DNA of 64,000 nt from contig NZ_JACJPY010000005.1 in NCBI RefSeq assembly GCF_014696345.1, forward strand, positions 1 through 64,000. Reading direction: 5' to 3'. The notes beneath the pieces were generated by a model. That model ran no database searches, was not told the origin of the DNA, and saw only the letters and a program-made list of their open reading frames with translations. This stretch comes from Pseudanabaena cinerea FACHB-1277. Its GTDB lineage: Bacteria > Cyanobacteriota > Cyanobacteriia > Pseudanabaenales > Pseudanabaenaceae. Of the stretch, positions 36,506 to 45,053 are shown in pieces. Made by a program: the position numbers and the translations under genes. The first letter of the stretch is position 1; the number at the start of each line of letters is the position of its first letter.

Positions 36506-37594
36506 ATGTTTATGCTTACTGATACTGTTGCTACTACCTCCACCAAAGATTTGCCACTATTGGGGCGATCGCTGTCGGAATTGACGGAGTGGGTGGAGTT
36601 GCAGGGACAGCCACGCTATCGGGGTAAGCAGTTGCATGACTGGCTTTATAACAAGGGAGCGCAAAGTCTGGAGGAAATTACAGTATTTCCTAAGGCATGG
36701 CGGGAGGAGATGGTTGCCAGTTCAGCGATTAAGATTGGGCGATCGCAGGTACATTTACATAAACAAACCCGCGATGGCACAGAAAAGTTTTTATTAAAGC
36801 TTGCCGATGGTGAAATCGTGGAAACCGTGGGTATCCCCACGAGCAAGCGGTTGACGGTATGCGTATCCACTCAGGTGGGCTGTCCGATGGCTTGTGATTT
36901 TTGTGCCACTGGCAAGGGGGGCTTTCGGCGCAACTTGGCAAAGCATGAAATTATTGACCAAGTGCTAACGGTGCAGGAAACCATGCAACAGCGTGTGAGC
37001 CACATTGTATTTATGGGCATGGGGGAGCCGTTGCTAAACTATGAAAACCTCGTGGGGGCGATCGCAGCGATCAATAAAGACATTGGCATCGGACAACGTA
37101 ATATCACGGTTTCCACCGTGGGCATCCCCAATCAGATCCCCAGATTTGCCAAGGAACATTTGCAAGTAACGCTGGCGGTCAGTCTCCATGCCCCCACGCA
37201 GCAGGTACGTGCCCAAGTGATCCCATCCGCCGATCGCTATCCCTTAACCGCGTTGATGGATGATTGCCGCGCCTATGTCGAGATCACAGGGCGCAGAATT
37301 AGTTTTGAATATACGCTGTTGGCGGGGGTAAATGATGATCCCGAACAGGCAGAAGAACTTGCCTACTTAATTCGTGGCTTTCAAAGCCATGTGAATTTGA
37401 TCCCATACAACCCCGTCAGCGATGCCGACTATCAGCGCCCCACGGAAAGAGCCATTCAAACCTTTGTGCGGGTTCTAGAGGATTATAAAATTGCTGTAAG
37501 TGTGCGCCGTACTAGGGGGCTGGATGCGGATGCCGCCTGTGGACAGTTGCGCGGTCAGCATCAAAAGGCTGTAGAGCGCAACTTGTTAGGATAA
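36506..37594 (+). CDS. rlmN: RlmN, 23S rRNA (adenine2503-C2)-methyltransferase
   Basis: A radical-SAM methyltransferase of about 362 residues. The cluster motif CPMACDFC gives Cys126, Cys130 and Cys133. Other signatures are [38 protein letters not shown] and the C-terminal [10 protein letters not shown] with the catalytic Cys. It modifies A2503 of 23S rRNA and also tRNA A37. I chose ATG 36506 for family length. The frame opens at TTG 36419, and ATG 36512 is equally possible. It is divergent from rpmH. Confidence 0.92.
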   Translation: MFMLTDTVATTSTKDLPLLGRSLSELTEWVELQGQPRYRGKQLHDWLYNKGAQSLEEITVFPKAWREEMVASSAIKIGRSQVHLHKQTRDGTEKFLLKLADGEIVETVGIPTSKRLTVCVSTQVGCPMACDFCATGKGGFRRNLAKHEIIDQVLTVQETMQQRVSHIVFMGMGEPLLNYENLVGAIAAINKDIGIGQRNITVSTVGIPNQIPRFAKEHLQVTLAVSLHAPTQQVRAQVIPSADRYPLTALMDDCRAYVEITGRRISFEYTLLAGVNDDPEQAEELAYLIRGFQSHVNLIPYNPVSDADYQRPTERAIQTFVRVLEDYKIAVSVRRTRGLDADAACGQLRGQHQKAVERNLLG

Positions 37595-37613
37595 AATCAC
37601 GTCATCCATAGCA

Positions 37614-37650
37614 CCAAAGCACAAAATGGCAGCGCTGTTTTGTGCTTTGG
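37614..37650. terminator. Hairpin after rlmN
   Basis: Arms CCAAAGCACAAAATGGC and GCTGTTTTGTGCTTTGG with an AGC loop and two mismatches. The arm core CAAAGCACAAAA is the same as in the hairpin before ccmN at 22454-22490. Confidence 0.7.
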
Positions 37651-37686
37651 TATTATGGGATAGCTTATTTACAGGAGTGCTTTAGG

Positions 37687-38871
37687 GTGTTTGGTTTACA
37701 TTTGCATCGTGGCGCAGATCTGCTATTTGCAACTTGGGTTGGGTTGATTTGTGCAGTGCCACCCTGCTATATGCAGACGGATTTTCAGTTGCCAGCTCAG
37801 GCGGCGGAGCTAAAGTCGGCGAAAGCGATCCTGCCGATCGCCCCCCTTGCGGTTAATCCACTTACTGCTGACCTGACCGATGACCTACTAGAGCAGGATC
37901 GTCCCAACTTATTACAGGCGATCGATCACAGTCTGCAATATATCCGCACCGCCACCGCCGAGAAACGTTACCCCGTTGCTGGCATCACCCGCGATCGCAT
38001 GGAACGCAGCTTGGTGAGGTTTCGCCGCTTGGTACAAATATCCCGTAGCGCCTGGGATCTGCAACAGGCTGTAAGTCGCGAGTTTGACCTATATCGCTCT
38101 GTTGGGCGTGATGGTGATGGCAATGTGCAGTTTACGGGCTATTACGAAGGTGTCTATACCGCTAGTCGTACCCGCACCGATAAGTTTAAATATCCGCTTT
38201 ACCGCTTGCCCCCTGATTTTGGTTCATGGCGATCGCCCCATCCCACCCGCGCTATGCTCGAAGGCAGTCAACGTTTAGCAGGTTTAGAAATTGCTTGGCT
38301 CAGCGATCGCTTTCAAGCCTTTTTAGTTCATGTACAGGGTTCAACCCAGTTGCAGCTAACCGATGGCAGTATATTAACGGTGGGCTATGCAGGTAAAACC
38401 GATCAGCCCTATCGCTCTGTGGGAGCCGAACTAGTCAGGGATGGCAAAATGAAACTGGAAGATGTCACCCTGCAAACGTTAATTGCCTATTTTCAAAAGC
38501 ATCCTCAAGAATTGGGGATCTATCTCAACCGCAATCCTAGTTTTGTATTTTTCCGTGAAACCAATGGCAGACCTGCTTCAGGCAGTATTGGTGTACCTGT
38601 GACCAGCGAACGTTCGATTGCCACTGACAAAAGCATTTTCCCCTCTGGCGGCATTGCCCTGATTCGCACCGAAATCCCCTTTACCAATCCTGTGACGGGG
38701 CAGTTAGAACTGCGTCCAATCCAGCGATTTGTTTTGGATCAAGATACGGGTGGTGCAATTCGTGGCGCAGGACGGGTGGATATTTTCATGGGTACAGGCG
38801 ATCGCGCCAAGCAAAGGGCGGGACTGATCAAAGGTGATGGCGAATTATATTATTTAGTCCTAAAGAACTAA
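37687..38871 (+). CDS. MltA-family lytic transglycosylase
   Basis: A 394-residue periplasmic enzyme. It has a probable signal peptide (LLFATWVGLICAVPPC near residues 12-28), an MltA domain (GYYEGVYTASRTRTDKFKYP, then PSFVFFRE) and a C-terminal 3D-type domain with three Asp (LDQDTGGAIRGAGRVDIFMG). It cleaves peptidoglycan to anhydro-muropeptides, fitting with murQ in wall recycling. I chose GTG 37687 because AGGAG at 37673-37677 lies nine bases upstream. The longer frame from GTG 37642 would start inside the preceding hairpin. Confidence 0.87.
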   Translation: MFGLHLHRGADLLFATWVGLICAVPPCYMQTDFQLPAQAAELKSAKAILPIAPLAVNPLTADLTDDLLEQDRPNLLQAIDHSLQYIRTATAEKRYPVAGITRDRMERSLVRFRRLVQISRSAWDLQQAVSREFDLYRSVGRDGDGNVQFTGYYEGVYTASRTRTDKFKYPLYRLPPDFGSWRSPHPTRAMLEGSQRLAGLEIAWLSDRFQAFLVHVQGSTQLQLTDGSILTVGYAGKTDQPYRSVGAELVRDGKMKLEDVTLQTLIAYFQKHPQELGIYLNRNPSFVFFRETNGRPASGSIGVPVTSERSIATDKSIFPSGGIALIRTEIPFTNPVTGQLELRPIQRFVLDQDTGGAIRGAGRVDIFMGTGDRAKQRAGLIKGDGELYYLVLKN

Positions 38872-38911
38872 AAGAGAGTAGTGGCAACACTTTGCGTTGC
38901 CACTCTCTTTT
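38870..38911. terminator. Bidirectional terminator between convergent genes
   Basis: Arms AAAAGAGAG-TA-GTGGCAAC and GTTGCCACTCTCTTTT, with a small bulge and loop ACTTTGC-like. It overlaps the mltA-family stop and ends at the Nudix stop, so it serves both strands. Confidence 0.75.
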
Positions 38912-39353
38912 AGTTGATGGGTGGGCGAATACCATAGGTACGATAGCGCCAATAGTCCTGCAAAATTTGGGCGTGATCAAAACATAATGCAGATGGCATT
39001 TCCCAAGCTGTAAATATGCCAACTGCCTTGGCATCATCATCAGCCTGTGGCTCTCCCACAGCCTCAGCCATATAGACCGCGCTAATTGTATGCAAACGGT
39101 GATCGCGGCTAGGATCAGAGTAGATACCTAACAAATCAATCAATTGTACCTGTAGCCCCGTTTCTTCGATAGCCTCGCGCCTTGCGGCATCTTCTAAGCG
39201 TTCGCCATAATCGACAAAACCACCCGCGATCGCCCAACCATGGGGAGGGTTTTTGCGCTCGATCAAGACGATCGGCTGATGGGGGCGATCGCAAAGGGCA
39301 ATGATGATATCAACCGTGGGAACAGGATTGCGATAGTTATTAGAACTTGTCAT
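38910..39353 (-). CDS. Nudix hydrolase
   Basis: A 147-residue protein with a complete Nudix box ([20 protein letters not shown] followed by ETGL), which binds the metal and catalyses pyrophosphate hydrolysis of nucleoside-diphosphate-linked substrates. [17 protein letters not shown] and the downstream [16 protein letters not shown] resemble ADP-ribose pyrophosphatase-like members, but the substrate cannot be read from sequence. Divergent from the response regulator with a 46-base gap. Confidence 0.87.
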   Translation of the reverse strand: MTSSNNYRNPVPTVDIIIALCDRPHQPIVLIERKNPPHGWAIAGGFVDYGERLEDAARREAIEETGLQVQLIDLLGIYSDPSRDHRLHTISAVYMAEAVGEPQADDDAKAVGIFTAWEMPSALCFDHAQILQDYWRYRTYGIRPPIN

Positions 39354-39399
39354 AGGATGAGGGTAATTACAGCTACAAAATTTATGCTATTACTGGGCT

Positions 39400-40254
39400 A
39401 TGATCCAATCTCATCATCCGAGGGCTATAGGCACGACTCGGCAGGAGAGTATTTCTTTGATTCCGATCAGTATAGAAATTGTAGAAGGTAATCCGAATCT
39501 TGCCTCTCTCTTGGGTTGGCACTTACAGCAGATTGGCTATTCGGTATTTCAGGCAATGAGTTGTCAACAGGCAAAACTGGTGTTTCAAAAGCAGCAGCCT
39601 AGTCTAGTTGTCCTAAGCACTGAGCTGCCAGATGGTGATGGCATGGATCTATGCCGTTGGTTACACAAACAAAAAAGCTGCTTGATTTTCATCATTTCTT
39701 CACGTATCGGTGAAGCAGATATTGTTGAAGGTCTGAAAGCGGGAGCCGATGATTATTTAACAAAACCCTTTGGAATGCAGGAATTTTTGGCAAGGGTAGA
39801 AGCATTGACACGCCGATTACGAACCTCTGCCCCTCCTGCCTGTTTGGATTATGGGGTATTAAAAATTGATCTAGTCCAACGTCAGGTAAGGCTCAAAGGC
39901 AGCGCGATCGATCTTACCCCTCAAGAATTTAGTTTGCTCTATGTCCTTGCCCAGTCTGAAGGTTTGGCTCTGAGTCGCACTGATTTGTTGCAACGCGCTT
40001 GGCCAGATGAAATTAATAACCCACGTACTGTTGATACCCATGTTTTATCCTTACGCAAAAAGCTAGAGGTTGATCCCCAACAACCCAATCTCATTCAAAC
40101 TGTGCGTAATATCGGCTATCGGTTTAATCCTGAAGCTTTGACGCGATCGCCAAACCGCAACAATCCACAGGCTTCACCAAGCGGATCTAGTAGCTCTAGC
40201 GATCGCCCACCACAATTTACGGCTCCTCCAAGCCGAACCTTTGCAAAGTATTAA
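39400..40254 (+). CDS. OmpR-type response regulator lacking the phospho-acceptor Asp
   Basis: A 284-residue protein. The receiver domain is near 24-140. The OmpR/PhoB winged-helix DNA-binding domain is near 145-245 (LTPQEFSLLYVLAQSEGLAL, then TVDTHVLSLRKKLEVDP and VRNIGYRF). A Ser/Pro-rich tail follows. In the receiver the expected Asp after VVL is Ser73 (VVLSTELPDGDG), and the acidic pair is Glu29-Gly30. Lys122 (LTKPF) and the switch Ser remain. It is therefore probably an atypical regulator that works without phosphorylation. No kinase gene is adjacent. Confidence 0.85.
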   Translation: MIQSHHPRAIGTTRQESISLIPISIEIVEGNPNLASLLGWHLQQIGYSVFQAMSCQQAKLVFQKQQPSLVVLSTELPDGDGMDLCRWLHKQKSCLIFIISSRIGEADIVEGLKAGADDYLTKPFGMQEFLARVEALTRRLRTSAPPACLDYGVLKIDLVQRQVRLKGSAIDLTPQEFSLLYVLAQSEGLALSRTDLLQRAWPDEINNPRTVDTHVLSLRKKLEVDPQQPNLIQTVRNIGYRFNPEALTRSPNRNNPQASPSGSSSSSDRPPQFTAPPSRTFAKY

Positions 40255-40375
40255 ATTTAATAAAAATACGGCATTTGGCTGTAGCGGAATTTAAAATAAT
40301 TAAAAAATTGTTATCTACGATGCTTAATCTTGTGGCAAGATTGTGCATTATGGAAATACAAGCTTAACGGTAAGA

Positions 40376-40618
40376 ATGTCTATGTTGTTGCAAAAGCACA
40401 AAAGTATTCTGCCAGCTTTAGTTGCTATCATCGGGGGGATGATATGCGTTGTTGGTCAATCACAGTTCAATTTTGTAACTAGTCAAGATAATCAGAATCT
40501 TGCCTTTACCCCAACTGAGCGTCCTAAGCCACAGCGCACTCAAGGCGGAGGTTCACGCAACCATGAAGCTCCTTTTGAAACTTTTAAGTTCAATACCTTG
40601 AACGCATTCGACTCCTAA
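40376..40618 (+). CDS. Small secreted protein, hypothetical (possible DUF928 remnant)
   Basis: 80 residues from ATG 40376 (the frame opens at GTG 40343). It has a basic start (LLQKHK) and a hydrophobic stretch (ILPALVAIIGGMICVVG) that looks like a signal peptide. A Gln/Asn-rich part is followed by ERPKPQRTQGGGSRN. That last segment resembles the beginning of DUF928 proteins, which often neighbour CHASE2 genes; a CHASE2 gene follows 345 bases downstream. The rest of DUF928 is absent. Function unknown. Confidence 0.5.
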   Translation: MSMLLQKHKSILPALVAIIGGMICVVGQSQFNFVTSQDNQNLAFTPTERPKPQRTQGGGSRNHEAPFETFKFNTLNAFDS

Positions 40619-40738
40619 GCTGGTAGCTATCATAAATAATTTATTTCGCCTAACCTGCTGGTCTGATTGTATTTGGGGCTGTATGTGGGCAACTACAAAT
40701 ATTTACAGGCAATTAAAGCACCTTGCATTTGTTTAAAA

Positions 40739-40793
40739 CCCATAGATATTTTAAAAAGCGGCGCAAAGCGCCGCTTTTTAAAATATCTATGGG
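40739..40793. terminator. 26-bp near-perfect hairpin with AAA loop
   Basis: One of the longest palindromes in the window. It runs from CCCATAGATATTTTAAAAAG through the AAA loop in GCGCAAAGCGC to a full complement ending in ATCTATGGG. It shares the core AAAAAGCGGCGC / GCGCCGCTTTTT with the hairpin at 8804-8840. The gap 40619-40963 contains nothing else recognisable; ORFs crossing the palindrome are spurious. Confidence 0.8.
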
Positions 40794-40963
40794 ATATTCA
40801 AAGTCTTTATAGAATGGCAACAAAGGCAAATGCTGTGAGTGACTATGCTAATTTTCAATTTGGCATAAAATTTTTTAAATATTAAGACAAAGCGCTTGCA
40901 GACATTCCAGATAGAGTTTGCTAGGATACAGTCACCTCAATTTCAGATTTACTGAAAAAGCCG

Positions 40964-43579
40964 ATGATCCAAAAGAGCGTTCAAAAACATCTAATGTCTC
41001 GCTGGGACAGACTACCTCGTGGAGTTCAGAAGCTTGGTGGTTTTTTGCTTTCTAGTAGCAGTATTTATCTGCTGATTTTCGGGCTGCGTTGGCTAGGATG
41101 GCTACAACCAAGTGAGTGGGCAGCCTTCGATTTATTTATACAACTGCGTCCCGAAGAGCCTGTTGACGAAAGGGTGATCATTGTCGGGGTGCAGGAATCG
41201 GACATTCGCTATCTGGGCAAGTGGCCCGCCTCCGATCGCATCCTTGCCAAGACATTGCGTAAAATTAGCGCTCAAAAACCAAGGGTAATAGGTTTAGATT
41301 TATATCGTGATATTCCTGTGGATCAAGGGTATAGCGAACTGGAACAGGTCTTCAAAAGTACGCCTAATTTATTGGGGATCGAAAAAAGTATAGGCGATCG
41401 CTTCAATGCCACGATCGCACCACCACCAGCATTAAAGGCATTAGGACAGGTGGCGGCGAATGATGTAATTGTTGATCCCGATGGGCGATTGCGTCGCGCC
41501 CTGCTTTATCCTATGCCCGAAGGTAATAGAGGCTTACCCAGCCTTGGTTTGGCATTGGCACTGGCTTATCTCAAGGATCAAGGGATCACCCCCCAGACAT
41601 CTGCCTCTGGGAATTTGCAGTTGGGGAATGTTGAATTTATTCCTTTTGAGAGCAATGACGGGGGCTATATCCGCGCTGATTCAGGGGGACACCAAATTCT
41701 GATGAATTATCACGGTGCTTCGCAAAAATTTCGCCATGTGTCCTTAGAAGATGTATTGGAAGACAGATTACCTGCTAATTTGATGCGCGATCGCATTGTG
41801 TTGATTGGGGCTAAAGCCGCCAGTCTCAACGACGTTTTTTATACCCCCTACAGCAGTAATTTCAGCAATTCGCCGACACAGATTTCTGGGGTTGAATTTC
41901 AGGCAAATATTGTCAAGTTGGTGTTGGGATCAGTCTTTGAGCAACGCCCATTATTTAAAGTGTGGCCAGACTTAGGGGAAGAAATTTGGATTGCGGTTTG
42001 GGCGGTTATGGGAGCCGCCATTGTTGGCATATCTGGCAATAGACGTTTGCTATGGCTAGGGATCATGGTATTGGGGGCTAGTGGCGCATTGATCGCCGTG
42101 AGCTATTGTCTATTTCTCGGTGGTTGGTGGATACCGATCACCCCGCCATTACTTGCCTATTTCAGTGCCATGCTAGTGATGCAGAGTTATATCTATGTAT
42201 CCCGCTTACGCGAACTTAACTCGGCGCTCTCCCATTCGATCGAGTTACTTGCCCATGATGCTTCCCATGATGCGCTCACAGGTTTACCCAATCGCAGTTT
42301 ATTTATGGATCGGGTCGAACACGCGATCGAGTATCGCAAACGTCACCCTAGCTATATGTTTGCCATCTTCTTTTTGGATCTAGATCGCTTCAAGATGATC
42401 AACGACAGTTTTGGGCATCATATTGGTGATTTATTTTTGCAGGCGATCGCCGATATATTGCGGGGATGCTTGCGCTCTATTGATATTGTGGCGCGTTTGG
42501 GTGGTGATGAATTTACAATTTTAGTGGATGACATTCAAGATGCGAGTGAGGCGCTGATAGTGGCTGACCGCATTCTGCAACGATTTTTTACACCTATCGA
42601 GATCAACGGCGAATCGGTATTTCCTAGTGCCAGTATTGGCATTGTCATCAGTACTTGCGAGTATAAAAATTGCGGCGATATTCTTAGGGATGCGGATATT
42701 GCTATGTATCGGGCAAAGTCAGAAGGAAAAGGGCGCTATGTTCTTTTTGATCAGGAAATGTATGAACAAACTCTGCGACTGACACAGTTGGAAAGTGAAT
42801 TGCGCCATGCTTTGGAGCATCAAGAATTTGAATTATATTACCAACCGATTGTTTTGCTAGAAAATTATCAGCTTTCGGGATTTGAAGCTTTAATCCGTTG
42901 GAAAAATCCGAAGCGGGGTTTTATCTCACCCATTGAGTTTATTCCTTTGGCTGAAGATACAGGGTTAATTGTGGCGATCGGCGATTGGGTACTAAAGGAA
43001 GCTTGTCAACAACTTAAGTCTTGGCAAAATCAATTTGGGGAGGCGACAAATCTAAAAATGAGCATTAATCTTTCTAGTCATCAGATTCAGAAAGCGGACT
43101 TGATTGACAAATTGGATCTAGTGCTTGCGGAGACAGGTGTCAATGGTAATGCGATCCGTTTAGAAATTACAGAAAGTACACTTATGGATCAGGGGGAGCT
43201 AACGATCGCCAAGTTGTCGCAACTGAGAGCCAGAAATATTCAATTAAGCATTGATGATTTTGGTCAAGGCTATTCTTCCCTGAGCTACCTACACCGCTTT
43301 CCCATTAACATTCTCAAGATTGATCGCGCCTTTGTAGAGCAGATGACTGAGGGCAATGAGCATATTGAAATTGTCCGCACGATCACCATGTTGGCACATA
43401 CGTTAAATATGAGTGTGGTGGCTGAAGGCGTGGAAACACAGCACCAAGTTGACATTTTGAAGAGTTTAGGTTGTGAGTTTGGGCAGGGATATTTATTTTC
43501 GCATCCGTTAAGTGCGATCGCCGCCGAACAAACGATCGCGGCTTCGCTGTTGCCGATCCCCGTGAAGGCAATGTCATGA
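40964..43579 (+). CDS. CHASE2-GGDEF-EAL cyclic di-GMP protein
   Basis: An 871-residue membrane protein. One N-terminal membrane helix is followed by an extracytoplasmic CHASE2 domain (to about 335) and a membrane block (about 340-410). A GGDEF domain (425-590) and an EAL domain (605-860) follow. GGDEF is intact at about 512-516, with an inhibitory RxxD site (RSID) five residues before it. The EAL domain keeps EALIRW, NLSSHQIQ, EITES, DDFGQGYSSL and AEGVET. Both synthesis and breakdown of c-di-GMP look possible. An unknown external signal is sensed by CHASE2. It probably affects motility, aggregation or phototaxis. Confidence 0.92.
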   Translation: MIQKSVQKHLMSRWDRLPRGVQKLGGFLLSSSSIYLLIFGLRWLGWLQPSEWAAFDLFIQLRPEEPVDERVIIVGVQESDIRYLGKWPASDRILAKTLRKISAQKPRVIGLDLYRDIPVDQGYSELEQVFKSTPNLLGIEKSIGDRFNATIAPPPALKALGQVAANDVIVDPDGRLRRALLYPMPEGNRGLPSLGLALALAYLKDQGITPQTSASGNLQLGNVEFIPFESNDGGYIRADSGGHQILMNYHGASQKFRHVSLEDVLEDRLPANLMRDRIVLIGAKAASLNDVFYTPYSSNFSNSPTQISGVEFQANIVKLVLGSVFEQRPLFKVWPDLGEEIWIAVWAVMGAAIVGISGNRRLLWLGIMVLGASGALIAVSYCLFLGGWWIPITPPLLAYFSAMLVMQSYIYVSRLRELNSALSHSIELLAHDASHDALTGLPNRSLFMDRVEHAIEYRKRHPSYMFAIFFLDLDRFKMINDSFGHHIGDLFLQAIADILRGCLRSIDIVARLGGDEFTILVDDIQDASEALIVADRILQRFFTPIEINGESVFPSASIGIVISTCEYKNCGDILRDADIAMYRAKSEGKGRYVLFDQEMYEQTLRLTQLESELRHALEHQEFELYYQPIVLLENYQLSGFEALIRWKNPKRGFISPIEFIPLAEDTGLIVAIGDWVLKEACQQLKSWQNQFGEATNLKMSINLSSHQIQKADLIDKLDLVLAETGVNGNAIRLEITESTLMDQGELTIAKLSQLRARNIQLSIDDFGQGYSSLSYLHRFPINILKIDRAFVEQMTEGNEHIEIVRTITMLAHTLNMSVVAEGVETQHQVDILKSLGCEFGQGYLFSHPLSAIAAEQTIAASLLPIPVKAMS

Positions 43580-43731
43580 TCCAAGAAATGATCCAAAAGT
43601 ATTTTTGCTTATCGGTGTGAGTCGTAATGGCAAGCGACAATATTTCTAGTTTTTAAGTCAGCACAAAGCGCTGTATCGCTGTAATATTTGTTATTGATAC
43701 AAAAATTAATCTAAATAATCATTCTGATAAT

Positions 43732-44301
43732 ATGATATTTTCACGATTAGCAATAAATAACTTCGCGGCTAGAGTAACTGGTAAGGTAATTGGCAAGGTA
43801 ATTGGTAAATTAATGAGCATGGTTTTATTCATAACTATGCTGCTAGTCCCCTTAGCGATCGCAACGAGCCCAGCCCAAGCAGCCAGCTCCTCTAGTGTCA
43901 CAAAATCAATCCTGAATGAAGCTGGTGGTAAGAGTTTTGCAGGTCAAGACTTAATTAGAGCCGAATTTAATAGCACCACATTTAAAGGAACTGATTTTAG
44001 CAATGCGGATATGCGGGGAGCATTATTTAATGGGGTATTGCTAGATAATGCCAATTTGCATGGGATTGACTTTAGCTCAGGTATTGCCTATGTATCTAGA
44101 TTCAAAAATACTGATCTTAGTGACGCAATCTTAGAGGATGCAAATATGCTGCGCTCTAGTTTTGATAATGTGAATGTCACCAACGCTGACTTCACCGGTG
44201 CATTATTGGATTTTGCTCAAGTTAAAAAGCTATGCCGCACTGCTTCGGGTGTCAACCCCAAAACAGGGGCAGATACTCGCGAATCTCTCGGTTGTGATTA
44301 A
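43732..44301 (+). CDS. Exported pentapeptide-repeat protein (lumenal type)
   Basis: A 189-residue protein. The signal peptide ([15 protein letters not shown], cleavage after AQA near residue 54) is preceded by a basic N-terminus. About 18 pentapeptide repeats of the A(D/N)LXX type follow ([29 protein letters not shown]), then a C-terminal Cys-containing segment ([16 protein letters not shown]). Similar proteins lie in the thylakoid lumen; their function is unknown. The N-terminus contains short direct repeats ([10 protein letters not shown]). A second exported protein, thioredoxin-like, starts 20 bases after the stop, so the two are probably co-transcribed. Confidence 0.82.
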   Translation: MIFSRLAINNFAARVTGKVIGKVIGKLMSMVLFITMLLVPLAIATSPAQAASSSSVTKSILNEAGGKSFAGQDLIRAEFNSTTFKGTDFSNADMRGALFNGVLLDNANLHGIDFSSGIAYVSRFKNTDLSDAILEDANMLRSSFDNVNVTNADFTGALLDFAQVKKLCRTASGVNPKTGADTRESLGCD

Positions 44302-44320
44302 TTATGCATCGGTAAAAGTC

Positions 44321-44752
44321 ATGAACAAGGTTATGAATTTCTCTGGTTTTACATTCATTGGTGTCGCACTGTCGTTTTTAGTTGGGGGGGCAACAGTTAG
44401 CTGGCAAACCAATCATGATGTGGCGATCGCGCAATCAATGCCTGCGGTGACAACTCGATCCACCGCCCAAACCGTTGCTCTCGCCAAACACCTTAATAAA
44501 ATCAACGCAAAAGTTTATGTCGCCTATTGGTGTCCTTATTGCCACAGACAACTAAATAGCTTTGGCAGGCAGGCAGTTAGCTATTTAAACGTAATTGAAT
44601 GCGATCGCCGTGCTGTTAATCATCAAAACCGTCTTTGCGTTGCCAAAGGGATCAGTAGCTTCCCCACATGGGAAATCAATGGCAGACTTTACAAAGGCAT
44701 GAGACCCCTTAATAGCCTTGCGGAAATCTCCAATTATCGTGGGTCAAACTAA
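44321..44752 (+). CDS. Exported thioredoxin-like protein
   Basis: 143 residues from ATG 44321. A signal-like hydrophobic segment (FTFIGVALSFLVGGATVSW) is followed by a thioredoxin-like domain with active-site WCPYC (YWCPYCHRQLNSFG) and the cis-Pro loop (SSFPTWEINGRLYKGMRPL). This resembles the thioredoxin domain that in plants and many cyanobacteria is fused to VKOR in disulfide-forming LTO1-like proteins, but no VKOR part is present. The open frame extends upstream to 44174, overlapping the pentapeptide gene, and that extension is rejected. It may act on the Cys residues of the adjacent protein (inference). Confidence 0.8.
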   Translation: MNKVMNFSGFTFIGVALSFLVGGATVSWQTNHDVAIAQSMPAVTTRSTAQTVALAKHLNKINAKVYVAYWCPYCHRQLNSFGRQAVSYLNVIECDRRAVNHQNRLCVAKGISSFPTWEINGRLYKGMRPLNSLAEISNYRGSN

Positions 44753-45053
44753 AAACATTAAAAATACATTAAAAATATAGTGAAGCATGGGAACATAGAG
44801 ATTTTCCCATGTCTAGAGTCAATCTGTAGCCAATTTTGCCAGAAGCATTGTATATAGGATATACAGAGATGACTCAGGCGACCTTGTTACGTTTGAGCCA
44901 TAGGACTCATCCCAAATAAGCAAGCGGCGTAGCCCTTGCCTTATTGGAAAACCCATACTGGGTTTGGTTTTCAAATCACAAAATTGTTGTAACACTTTCG
45001 TGATTTGGTAGCAAATCTCATTATTTTGATCATCGCGAACCTTGCAGGCTAAT
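44753..45053. other. Intergenic region before topA with two hairpins
   Basis: A hairpin at 44786-44811 (CATGGGAA / TTCCCATG) may end the upstream transcript. A second, imperfect one near 44916-44946 (AATAAGCAAGCGGC, GTA, GCCCTTGCCTTATT) resembles the other GGC-loop hairpins of the window. A minus-strand ORF here is not convincing. The topA promoter should be inside, but no clear box was chosen. Confidence 0.45.

Noticed and set aside
40667-40885. 72-codon frame downstream of the small secreted protein
   Set aside because: It runs through the long palindrome at 40739-40793, which cannot be sensible coding sequence.
44174-44320. Longer N-terminus for the thioredoxin-like protein
   Set aside because: It overlaps the pentapeptide gene in another frame; the signal peptide only makes sense from ATG 44321.
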